Shown in pieces: positions 22,620-33,329 of a DNA stretch of 64,000 nucleotides. Origin of the DNA: Syngnathus acus (Eukaryota; Chordata; Actinopteri; Syngnathiformes; Syngnathidae); the NCBI RefSeq assembly GCF_901709675.1, contig NC_051097.1, positions 10,456,039-10,520,038 on the forward strand, written 5' to 3'. The position numbers and the translations under genes were made by a program. Numbering within the stretch: position 1 is the first letter of the stretch; each line of letters starts with the position of its first letter. Under the pieces are notes generated by a model. The model was not told the origin of the DNA and searched no databases. It saw nothing but the letters and a program-made list of their open reading frames with translations.

Positions 22620-25600
22620 TCAAGACTCCCCTGTCCCACTTCCCGTTTCCCCTCGTTTGAACTGCAAAGGGAATTACAAACATGCAAATTAGTTTTGAAA
22701 GCACACAAACTACTGAAATATTTGTCTCTTACCGCATTCTTAAACAAGTTTCCGGATTTGGAGAAGATGCTCGGTTTCCTCAGGTTGAGTTTTCCGAATT
22801 CCATGCTCTTGGAGTCGGTGGTCTTGGAGTCGGTGCTCTGGGACTGCGGTGAGTGCTGGGAGGTGCTAGGTGTCACCGATGAGGGTTGCGGGCTGGAGTA
22901 GGACGTTTTTAAGTAATTCTGGCTGGCGTTTGGGATGTAAGCTTGGGACGACGTGTGAAGCTGAGAGGACGGGTAAGGTTGCGACGGCGTGTAAGCCTGA
23001 GATGGCAAGTAAGATTGACACGGTGTGTAAGGTTGTGACGGCAGCGAGAAGGTTTGCGACGCGGCAGGTGCGAAGGGGTTCGTGGACGCAAAGGTGGGAA
23101 CGGCAGCGGGCTCGGGCGGAGGTGGCGGAGGGAAGGAGGTGCTGTCCAGTAGAGTGGGCGGCGGCGGCGGCGGGAAGCTCTCGTCGCCGTCCGGCAAGTC
23201 GCCTTCCTGCAGGGCGCCCACGTCGTAGTGGCGCTTCCTCAGCTCGCCCAGGCGGATGCGCTCCTGATCCAGTTGACTTTCTAGCTGCAGAACCCGCACC
23301 TAGGAACCAAACCGCCGGAGTTCAATTCAGCCATTGGAGCTTGGAATAAGTTTCAATCTTTTTCTTTCAAATGTACATACTGTAAAACTGTGTACCACCA
23401 TCTAGCGGCCAACAGTGAAATTACATCACAAAGACAAATTTGTGTAATAAAACTGCTCAAAAAATAATCTGCAAATGGTAGGACCACAAACCCGGAACCC
23501 AGAATGGAGGTGAGTGAACCTCACCTGAGCCTCCATTTCCTCTTTTTTCAGCTTGATGAGCGACATTCCGGAGAAGTCCATCGCTCCTGCGAGAAAGATC
23601 AGTTGAAGCTCGTAACAGTCTGACGATATTTGGCTCCTCACCTTGCTCTGAGATCTGCTGCTGTCCGTGCTTAGTGGAGGTGACCACCACGGCGGCCATG
23701 TCGTTGACGTGGCGCGAAGCCTGCTGCAATGTGGACAGCTTCCTATTGCCGCGCTCCGCCTTCACCTGAGAGAAGATTGATGTGTTAGCTACATGTTAGC
23801 TCGTCAAAAAGATGGAGGCCAGGGGGCACCTTGGAGGCGGCCACCAGCTGGGCAGTGCTGGCAGCGATCTCGTGGGAGCACGCGATGAGCTCCTCGTACG
23901 TTCCGTTGTCCCCCACGACGCGGTCGGCAGACTCTCTGAAGACAAAGGCGGCTAATTAATCATTCATTGTGGAATCGTGCTGACTAAATTGGAGATGAGA
24001 GACTCACAGCAGCTGCGTGGCGCCCCAGCCCACTGCTTTGGAGGCCGAGATCAGACCTTCGGTCCAGCGTGAATTTTTGGCGTAGAATTCGGGGACAGAA
24101 GCGGCTCCCTGCAGGAAATCAAGACAGAATATCATTATCCATGAAATAAAAATCAATATGAAAATAAATATGACCGGTGAGCACACATTCAACTCACCCT
24201 CCCTCCTTCCACAATGTCCTTCTGGAGATCTGTCGAGGCCGTCACCAGCATGTGAACAGCCTGCAGGCACAGCACATTGCATGGACTCTCTTGTTTAACA
24301 TTTTAACAAGCGGAAGTCGCAGCCTAAGCGATGAGTACCTTCATGAGGTCGGAGCAGGAGCCCAGGATGCTGTGACGGGACACCAACGTTAGAGTGAAGT
24401 TGAAATAAAAAAATAAAAGTGATGAGCGGTGTGGGAATCTCACCTCTGGTTGACTTCCAGCTTCAGGCCACTTGTGTCCCTTCTGGCTTGGGACAAAATC
24501 TCCTACAAAGATGATGAGAATTCAGCCCCCAAAGTCAGATCGCAACAGGCGTGCGTGGAGGCTATGAGTGACAACTTACGTCCATACGCAGCACGGCTTC
24601 CTCGATGGCGGTGGAGGTGGCGAGCATCTCCTTGTCCACCATGTTTCCCAGCTCCTCCTTGAGGACGTCCTGCCCCTTGGGACGCAGCTCCTAGAGGAAG
24701 ACATCAATAATCAGTTTAAAAACCGGGCAGTCTAAGACTTGACGCAGGAACGGTTTGAATCCAGTGGCACCTGTCCCAGGGCGAGGATGCGCTGGATGGC
24801 GTAGCGTATGGCGGTGGAGTCGGCTCTCGGCAAGCTGGCCTGCAGTTTCAAGTCCTTTAAGAACTGAAGGCAGTTATTGGCACAGTCCCGACAGCTGTCA
24901 GTCAGACCTGAACCAAGCAAAAACATTTGTGGTTTGTCACAGAACCCGGCCAAGGCAGCATACGGACTTCAAGTCTTGGGGACTTACGGTCGGCCTGGTC
25001 GGTGGGGGCCGAGTTCGACGTGGCGCCGCCGTTCACGATGGTGTCGGCGGCCAAGTGGGAGAATTGAGTGACCGCCCGAAGCAAGCCGCTGGCGTCTGGG
25101 AACAATGGCGTGGTTGTTAGCGAAGAAAAGGCACAACATCACGCACAAACTAACCATTCCTGTTTGCCACATAGATCACGTGACTCTGCTGCATTTTGTC
25201 CACTGACACCAAAGTGGTCTCGGCCCGATTCACCAAATAATCTGACAGAGAGAAGAAAGAAGATGCATGCTGGATTTGTGAAGTTTCTTTTTTTGAATTG
25301 ATTTCTTCAGCGTACCGGGCGAGCAGATGCAGCGGACGTGGATGGGGTCGTCCAACTTGGCCATGGCGTCCAGGATGATGCCTTCCGCCTCCACCACGGC
25401 GCACTGGAGCAGGCAGAACTGCTCCTCCTGCAGCTTGTGAGCCAGCTCGCCTTCACGATTGGCCTGCTCACACGCAAAATCAGCGACCTGAAGCTTCGAG
25501 AGGAAACTCGAAGGCGGCAAATCCGTACCTGCTGCTGCAGCTGGGCGTGCAGGGTTCCTAGTTCCATGTTGCTGCGCTGGCGTTCCTGCTCCAGGGAGCT

Positions 25601-28600
25601 CTGCTGTAGCTGCGCCTGCTGCCGGAGCGAGCTCAGCTCGGCCTCTTTTTCCCGCACCGAGCGCAGCAGCGTCTCCTTCTCCGCCTGCAGGCCCGCCAAG
25701 GTGCTGCTCAGCTGCGAGCCGCTCTGGAAATAAAGAAGTGATTTGATAATGCCAGAGTAGAAGAAGAACGCATCCGTACATACCAGCTCTTTGCTCTGCA
25801 AGCTGTTGTTGACGCGCGCCAGCTCGGCCCGGGTGGTGTCCAACTCCCGACGCAGTCTGTCAATCTCCAATTTTTGCTGGGCGTTGATGTTGAGCTGTGG
25901 CAAAAGCGTTGACGTCAAGTGTAGTACTTTTCCCATCTCCAACATTCTTCCTTCTTCACCCTTCTTCTTACCTGCTGCTGCAGCTGAGCCCTGAGCGCCT
26001 CCAGCTCGCGACTCAGGCGATCCCTCTCAAGGTCACCAGTGCTCTGCTGCTGCCTCATTGACGACAAGTCGACGTCGCGTTGCTGGGCCGAACGTAGCAG
26101 GGCGTCGCGCTCTGCCTGAAGAGCCGCCAGGCTGCTGCCGGCCTGGGAGCCTTCCTGGAGGACATGAAATGCTAACCTAGCTACATGCTCCTGTTTTTTT
26201 TATACGTTTGTTGTCTAAAATCACACATTACAAATACATATGTAAGATTCAGTTATGGTGGTCGCTAACCAAAATGCTAAGGTTATGCTATGCTAACATC
26301 TTACCATCTCTTTGCTCGCCAGGGTGCTGCGAAGGAGCGCCAACTCGGCTCTTTGCTCCAAGAGTTCTTTATTCAGGTGGTCTGCATCATTCTGCTGCTG
26401 GTGCATCTGTAACGCAAGCGTTAGCGCTTTGTCTTAGTGGTGTTAGCCCGTGAGGTCTTACCAAGTTGGCCTTCTCCCGACGAAGGTTCTCCAGCTCGCT
26501 CTCCAGCCTCTGTTTGGTCCTCAGCATATCCTCCTGGTCTTGTTTGGAGTGGGCCAGATATTTGGTCGTGTCCGCGTTCTACAAAACCAGAATGGAATTA
26601 TACGACTGTGGCAGTAGATACATTTGTGAAACGTGAACACCTTCTTCATGAGGTCAGCGTGACTGGTGACCAGTTCGGCATGTTTCTCTTTGAGTTGGGT
26701 GAATCGAATTTCAGCCGCCTGCGCACGACCTGTTGGGTGAAGAAAGGTTCGCCATGTTGAATGGGATTTGAAAGAAATCAAATGAGTTGCGCCTGGCTTA
26801 CTGTCGGCCTCCTTGAATCCGATCTGAGCGCCTACGTTAGCCACATTGGCATGGCGTAGCGCCTCCACCTCCTTGCGCAGGTGCTCGTTTTCTGCATGCG
26901 CCATTTGCCTGTGGGTGCGCTGCTCCTCCACCTCCGCCTCAAGGTGGTTGACTTGAGCTCGGAGCTCCGTTACACACCGCTGGGCCTGCGTGACGCACAT
27001 TGATTATTATCAGATCTTGTATTGTGGTGTACCTCAAGGCTCCCATTTAGGGCCACACTTTTTGTTGTTGTTTTGAAGAAATCTGCAACGTACCTCAGAT
27101 TTGATGAGTTCAAGTTCTGGTTTTAGGACATCCAGTTCTCTCTTCAGGCTCGCATTTTCATTGTTGTGATCCCTTTGGTCTGCATCAGGCATTCCCATCT
27201 GATTCAGCAGGTAATACTACCAAAAGACATAGCATGTTAGCAACAAGGCTAGCCAGTACTGCAAATATTTTATTGTATTTTCTCATTTTTTCAGTACTTT
27301 GAATATTATTGTTTTCCGCTCACGTTACTCCCAACGTATATTTGGAAACAAATAACAAACCTGCTGTGAATCCCGTAAGTCAGCTTGTGACTCAGTATCA
27401 TCGTCATCAAAGCGGTCCTGGTTTTGAATCACCACCACCGGCCTCTTGTACTCGGCCAAGGCGGCCGCACGCAGGAAGTTGGGAGGAGCCTTTGGGGGGG
27501 GGGGTCATAAAGTAGCGAAAGAATGAGTTCGAAAATCAACCCCAAATCAAAGAAAAGCTCAATTACGCACATCTGGGAGTTCTGGGATCTGGATGTAGGT
27601 TTTGAAGAACTCAATCGCTCTGGCTTTGTTGAAGAACTGCTTGAGGCTGATCGACAAATCCATCGTTGGCAAACGGCAACTTTCAAAGCATCTAAAATAC
27701 TGTCGTTCCTTGACGGTACCTGTTAAATAGTTCCCGGAATCTCTCTCTGTGGCCGAGAAGAACATCTGCTGCGATGCCTACAAGGCACACAGACCAACAA
27801 AAACTGAAATCTGCCATTTTGGTTCAAAGAGGCCATTCTGTCCAGAGTTCATCCGGCGTCACTCACAGCTGTGGAGTTTGAAGAGCAGACGGACGCAGAA
27901 GTGGTACAGGAAGCTGCAGTCGGGGATGAGCGGTATCATAGGCATGAGGCGGCACTGTCCCGCCGGCGTGTTGGGCTTGGCTCCGTTGGTCTCCATCTGA
28001 CGGAAAACTGTCAAGACCAGAGCCGTTAAATGGTACAATCCGTGGCTACGTGTATGTTCATGTAGGTAAACAAACCAGTGTCGGCCATCTTGAGCCCAGC
28101 GTCCAAGTATTCCAACAATTCCTGAGTCATGTCCAACCTGCAGTCAATCCAAACACTCACCATCACACAACTCAGCAATGAGAACAACAAAAACAACAAC
28201 ATTCATTCACGCTTACACTCTATTCCTGTCGGTTCCGGCTTCTCGCTCCAAAGTGTCGTCAGATGCCTCCAAGTTTCCCGGAATGACTTTGTGCTTTCAA
28301 ATCCAATGGATCAATTGAATACAAGTAAATAAGATAAAGTTACATTACATTACAAGTCACAGCCATTCGTTTACCTGGTTGTGAAACTCCATTTTGAGGC
28401 AGAGGAATTTCGCCGACAAGGCGACGAGGTGGCCGTAGCGATCGTGCAGGTTGCCCTACGAGAGAAACAACACTGATATAATACATCACGTGACATCATA
28501 AAATATCAAAACAGTGGCACTCACCCACAAGGCGCCCATGTCTTTCACATTGCGGCAGTATTTATGCGAGTCTCTCACAGCCTGATGCAAGTGAAAGGGA

Positions 28601-29110
28601 TGATGTCGTTCATTAAACGCTCTGAATCCCCCAAATTTGAGAAGCCTTTAGTGCTTACGTTGCGATGTCCGTCCCTGAGAACTTTGTGCAGCAAGTAGCA
28701 GAACTTCCAGCTGATGATGGCGTTGCTGGACAGCGGCAGGTTGAGGATGTACGACCACATGGTGGTCGCTCCACCTTCCTTGTGACTCCCCAGGAGGATA
28801 TCTTTCATTGCTGTCAAAGGGAAATCAATTGTCTGGGAGAAACCAAGACTATGTTCTAAACCCGATTAAAAAGGATACTGCGCACATATTTAGATTTAGC
28901 CGGTGCTTCGGCCGGGGTCAGACACTTGCTGATGTATTGCAGCTGAAACATACACAACAAAACAACTTGGATCCAGATAAATGGACACTTCATTAGGTAT
29001 GCATAGTGACATTGAGCACAAAAATAGACCTGTTGTTTGCCAAACTGCTCCTTCTCCGCCGCCAAGGCCTTTTCCGTCTTGTTCTCGCTTTTGTTCTTGG
29101 TTTTGCTCAT
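22620..29110 (-). CDS. hip1r: Huntingtin-interacting protein 1-related (clathrin-actin endocytic adaptor)
   Basis: 33 coding exons, right to left: 29110-29030, 28942-28879, 28810-28659, 28581-28525, 28455-28375, 28293-28217, 28137-28076, 28007-27867, 27777-27720, 27646-27571, 27489-27361, 27216-27094, 26985-26802, 26729-26641, 26578-26462, 26406-26305, 26154-25972, 25894-25784, 25723-25529, 25463-25316, 25241-25155, 25095-24988, 24907-24771, 24690-24580, 24502-24444, 24369-24339, 24260-24198, 24108-24008, 23935-23830, 23765-23642, 23586-23525, 23299-22733, 22661-22620. All in phase, 1275 residues (human HIP1R 1068). ANTH domain about 20-283, coiled coil about 330-740, THATCH/I-LWEQ actin-binding module about 745-1073 (EFYAKNSRWTEGLISASKAV; ACSHEIAASTAQLVAASK), then a 200-residue tail. 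The family links clathrin light chain, PIP2 and F-actin at coated pits. The synteny with denr supports HIP1R over HIP1, but the ANTH half is divergent; a teleost duplicate is possible. Confidence 0.9.
25529..26406 (-). repeat. hip1r: duplicated two-exon unit in the hip1r coiled coil
   Basis: Exons 26406-26305 and 26154-25972 are repeated as exons 25894-25784 and 25723-25529. The first member of each pair ends RAELALLRSTLASKEM or RAELARVNNSLQSKEL. The second begins EGSQAGSSLAALQAERDALL or SGSQLSSTLAGLQAEKETLL and ends RAQLQQQ or HAQLQQQ. All four exons are phase 0. The pair adds about 100 residues of coiled coil. Confidence 0.8.
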
Positions 29111-30643
29111 CTTGTCTCTCCTGTGAAGCAAAATCTAAGCACGTCCAACCAAGACGACCAAAAAATTAGTCCATTAAATGGCCTTTAATCCGATCGACTC
29201 TTCCAGGACAAAAGAATTAAGGATACACTCTTAATTTAAAATCCCTTTAAACTGAAAAAAAAAACAGCAGAGAGCTTCTCTGAAATGTAATTTTTTTTTA
29301 AAAAAATAAATAGATAAAAAGTAAAATTATAAAAATGTGAGAGAGTGTCACTGGCCAGACCTCGGGGAAATGAAGTGAAGGCAGCGAAACTGGTATGCCA
29401 AAACAAGGAAACCAGTGTGAACCCTGCAAGACTGGTTTCACGACCCACACACACACGCTCATTTACATATTCACTCACTCATACACTCACTCACAGGACA
29501 GAGCACATCTGAGGGGCACAAGAAGTGTGGGTGGGAAATGAACAATGAAGTTGAATAAACTGGATGACTGGTCAAGTGAATGACTCTGACAGTGATTTTT
29601 TATCTGACAAGTGATTTTTTTTCTCCAGGAAATTAGACACTGACATTGTCGTGGTGGCGATAAACTCATTTTACGACATGTGCGGCACAATAAAGGAAAC
29701 TTAATTAATTTTGGCTGACAGTGTTCTGCAGGCGGGAACGAGTTGGAGGAATGCGGCTCAACGAGAAAGACGTCGCCCACAAACGCCGTTGGTCCTCACT
29801 CCCTTGTGGTGAGGGTGAGAGAATGTCAGAGGTCGTTTTGGGGACCTGTTGCTGGCATTGAAGCTCCCACATAGCATGGTCTTGTTTGGAGCAAGCTAGC
29901 TTGTCATTAAAGCTGTCACTTTTCTTTATCGACAATTGATTTATTCCGGGTTGTTCTACACAAAGAAATTAATTATTGTGACAGGAAGCGATCGGGTGAA
30001 TATTGACAGGAAGTTAGTAGGGCTGGGCAAGAAGAGGTCTCATCCAACACTTGGATGTGTAGTTGTACTCCAAGGCTGCAGGAGCGCTACTGCCAGCGAG
30101 CTCTTCTTCTATCGCCACTCTTTCATCACGCGAACGAGAGAAGCGCTGCGAGAGAGGCGTGCTCAAAGTACGCCAACTAAACTACGATAGCGACTGAAAC
30201 AAAGAATGACTTTCTGAAGCGTTCATTAACGCCAACAATGCCAACGTTGTTATCGAGAGGAAATCGCTTTTAACGGATATTCTGCGGGGTACGTGGCCCG
30301 GTTGTTTCCCATGAGTTTATGGCACGGTAGCTAGCCTGCTAAGCTAGCGAAATGCTAACGGTGACAGCTGTGTGACTCAACAGTAGGCTGAAGACACAAA
30401 CGCTCTAACGTGACTAGATGTGTTTTGCAAAGCCAATTTACCATACTTGCAGCACGAAAACAACTCTGCCATTGTCCGTTATGATAAATACTGATCAATT
30501 TTGTCATTTGTTTTACGGACGCGTCTTAGCCGGCTCAAGTGCTTTCATTTAGCCGTAGCTGCTACTGTGGAAGCTAAGGTTACACTTCATCTCATGGATG
30601 GATGGATTATTAATATCTCTTTTCCCCCCCCAGACATTTTGTG
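29111..30643. promoter_or_regulatory. hip1r/denr head-to-head region
   Basis: The hip1r start (-) and the denr start (+) diverge from this 1.5 kb. A non-coding denr first exon probably ends at about 30288, where GCGGG is followed by a GTACGT donor; its intron runs to the acceptor before 30634. Simple-sequence DNA (CA and TCAC repeats) lies at about 29449-29495. No protein-coding gene was found. Transcription starts are not pinned down. Confidence 0.45.
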
Positions 30644-31761
30644 ATGGCTACTACTGAGATGGAGTCGACAGAACATGAAACGGTCGATCCTGATTCAAAG
30701 TACCCATTGAAAGTTCTTTACTGCGGCGGTATGTATATATACTAACAACAATTGTTTTGTTAGCCTGTTTATGGCATTTTCCATTGGGAATTAGCATTAA
30801 ACTAGTTTAGATTAATTCTTTTTTTTCCCCCCCTCTGCAGTTTGCTCTCTGCCCTCAGAGGTGAGTGTCACATACGTTAAATAATATATACTATGTCTGT
30901 CACATCAGTAATTGTAATCTATTATGTGGACAGTACTGCGAGTACATGCCCGAGCCAGCCAAATGTCGGCAGTGGCTGGAGAAGAACTTCCCGGATGTTT
31001 TTGCTCGGATGACTCTAGGTGAGTGTTTCACAGTCATTTCTGTTTATTGTGATGTTGGTGTTTAACAGTTTGTCTTGTGTCCTTCTGTCCAACTGGTCCC
31101 GCAGTCAAAGCCCCCAAGAAGGATCCCGAGGCTGGAGATGTTCCCCCTGCCGTCGAGGAGGAGGAGAAGAAGAAGCAGAAGAGGGGTTTGTGCAGCATCA
31201 TTGCAGCCAAGGCAGAGTGAATTGTGACCTCGGCTGAATCCATTGTGCTCACTTGTTGCTGTACTGTTCAGGCGGGCGAGGTCAGATCAAACAGAAGAAG
31301 AAGACTGTCCCTCAAAAGGTGACGATAGCCAAAATGCCACGTGCCAAGAAGAAATACGTGACGCGGGTGTGTGGCCTGGCAACCTTTGGTGAGTTTGTCA
31401 CATGACTGCATGCACACTGCGTGTGTTTTAGCACTGAAGCACATTATTTGTTGGGGCTGTTTGACAGATATTGAGCTGAAAGAGGCTCAGCGGTTCTTTG
31501 CTCAGAAGTTCTCCTGTGGCGCCTCTGTCACGGCCGAGGATGAGATAATCATTCAGGGAGATTTCACCGACGACGTCATCGACGTCATTCAAGAGAAGTG
31601 GCCAGAGGTGATAATAATACAAAATAAGTGGATTGGGGGGAAAAAATAGTACAATCTATGACATACTTCAATCTAACAAATTAGCGATCAGCTGACTGAT
31701 GGAACTAATGTTTCAGGTGGATGACGACAGCATCGACGATCTGGGCGAGGTGAAGAAGTGA
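30644..31761 (+). CDS. denr: Density-regulated protein (translation reinitiation/recycling factor)
   Basis: Seven coding exons: 30644-30728, 30841-30860, 30934-31018, 31105-31185, 31272-31388, 31468-31607, 31717-31761 (stop TGA); all in phase, 190 residues (human 198). The N-terminal cysteine motif ([20 protein letters not shown]) should bind zinc and pair with MCT-1. The lysine-rich linker ([17 protein letters not shown]) leads to the SUI1 domain ([40 protein letters not shown]). The end [13 protein letters not shown] is nearly identical to human. DENR with MCT-1 acts on post-termination 40S subunits and drives reinitiation after upstream ORFs. Exon 30841-30860 is only 20 bases. The neighbour hip1r is also the human neighbour. 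Confidence 0.97.
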
Positions 31762-32020
31762 AGACCAAAATGTGCACTTTTACTGAAAAATGGATGTGAT
31801 CTGCAACAACGACAACTCGGCCAAATGTACACCTTAACGTCATTTTATACCTATTTTATTTACTGTACATAAAACGCTGCGCAGCACCTGGCCACTCACT
31901 TGAAATTTCTTTTGGTTTTGCTCATTTTTCCTTAACAAAAGGTGTCAGCCCCTCCACACGCTGCTGGTCCCTCCAATGAAAGCGTAGTCTCATTCATTTC
32001 GATTTTCCCTTGTTCAAACC

Positions 32021-32026
32021 ATTAAA
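32021..32026 (+). terminator. denr: polyadenylation signal of denr
   Basis: ATTAAA, a common variant signal, lies about 260 bases past the denr stop and 350 bases before the clip1 first exon. No AATAAA was seen between. Confidence 0.45.
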
Positions 32027-32329
32027 AAGATTTCTTTTCGGGATCGCTCATCTGTCCTTACCTGCTGCCTTTGAGTTTAATTGTCTGTGGGATTGTTAAT
32101 GATATTACATTTACTATTTGCCTTTTGTGCCTCCTGGTCATTACAATTACCAGTTGGCAGAGGTGGAAATCACTCACTCTCAATGGTTTTAAACTGATGA
32201 ACTACTAGTGAATTTCTATAAACTATTTTAGAATGTCACTAGTACCGCGCAGATATTCGCGGTGCATTTGGCCTCCGAGTTTGTAGTTGCCAGATGACCG
32301 AGCTTCCAGCGAGGTCACTGAAGGCGGCG

Positions 32330-32463
32330 TGGAGTAAACTCGTGACGTCATGCTAGGCGGGACCCGAAGAGGAGGAGGAAGAAGAGGAGAGGAAAAAGGC
32401 TGCCTGTCTGGATAAACATGTCATGTAACGGTTCTCGGCAGCATCTACCCCAGCTGGCAGCAA
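32330..32463 (+). promoter_or_regulatory. clip1: clip1 promoter and 5' UTR exon with an upstream ORF
   Basis: A GC- and GA-rich stretch leads into a first exon whose donor is at 32464 (GTAAGT). It joins the acceptor before 33288. An upstream ATG at 32418 reads through the junction for 28 codons and stops at 33326-33328, one base before the main start at 33330. A second upstream ATG (33302) is in the same frame. Intron 32464-33287 holds nothing else recognisable. Confidence 0.5.
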
Positions 32464-33329
32464 GTAAGTGTCCACGGCGGCACTTTCCCACACACGCGTC
32501 CACCTTTAACGTCGCTGTCACGTTCTAAGCGGCGACACGGTGTCATTTATGTTCAAGTCGTCCCCATGTTGGTTTACGCCTTTATATTGCTAATCTGTTG
32601 CTAGCTAGCCCGCGAATTACACTGACATAAAAAATGCTAAAAATAGCATAAAATGAATTAAAAACGCCGCCGCATTTAGACGCCATTTTAATTGTAAAAA
32701 TGACAGTTTTGCGTGGAAGCCTAGAAGCCTGTTTGGCGGTTAACTCTGGAAAGTCAGTCCAACACGACTCCAGACACCAACACTAACACATGCCTTTATT
32801 ATGGTCTAAGTATGGCTGACGTAAGGAAACATATTTGGACTCGTAAAAGTAGTTGGAGGCTGACATCAGGGCCATTTGACAGGGCAGGGCTGCCGCTCGT
32901 TGTTTTGGTGCGAGCGCGCCGGCTGGGCGGGGTAAACGAGCAGAGATTTGTCGATGGAGTTTGCGTTTTCTGCGGTGTTGTATATCTTCGCGGTTCACTG
33001 GCTTACTTGAACGTGACTAACTCCTGTTCGCTGAAAATAAAAATGGAAAGAAAGGTACGGATGTGACGTTCACTCCATATTAGAAATGGGTAGAATTGTG
33101 AATTTTTCATTCACATTTCCCACAATACACTTGATCAGTGACTGCTTGGCAATGTGTTGATAGAACATGGTATGCTAAAAAAGTGATGGGGGTTCACTTT
33201 ATAAAGGCGTAATGATGTTTTGATGATCCTATTGTATATTTCACGCCTAAAAAAACAATGTAAAGAAACTTAATGCACATGTTTCAGGGCCCGCCAACCA
33301 CATGGTGGGGAAGGATTGCAATCCATAAT

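Noticed and set aside
22870-23349. 159-codon plus-strand open frame
   Set aside because: Antisense shadow of the large hip1r tail exon, produced by its proline- and glutamine-rich codons.
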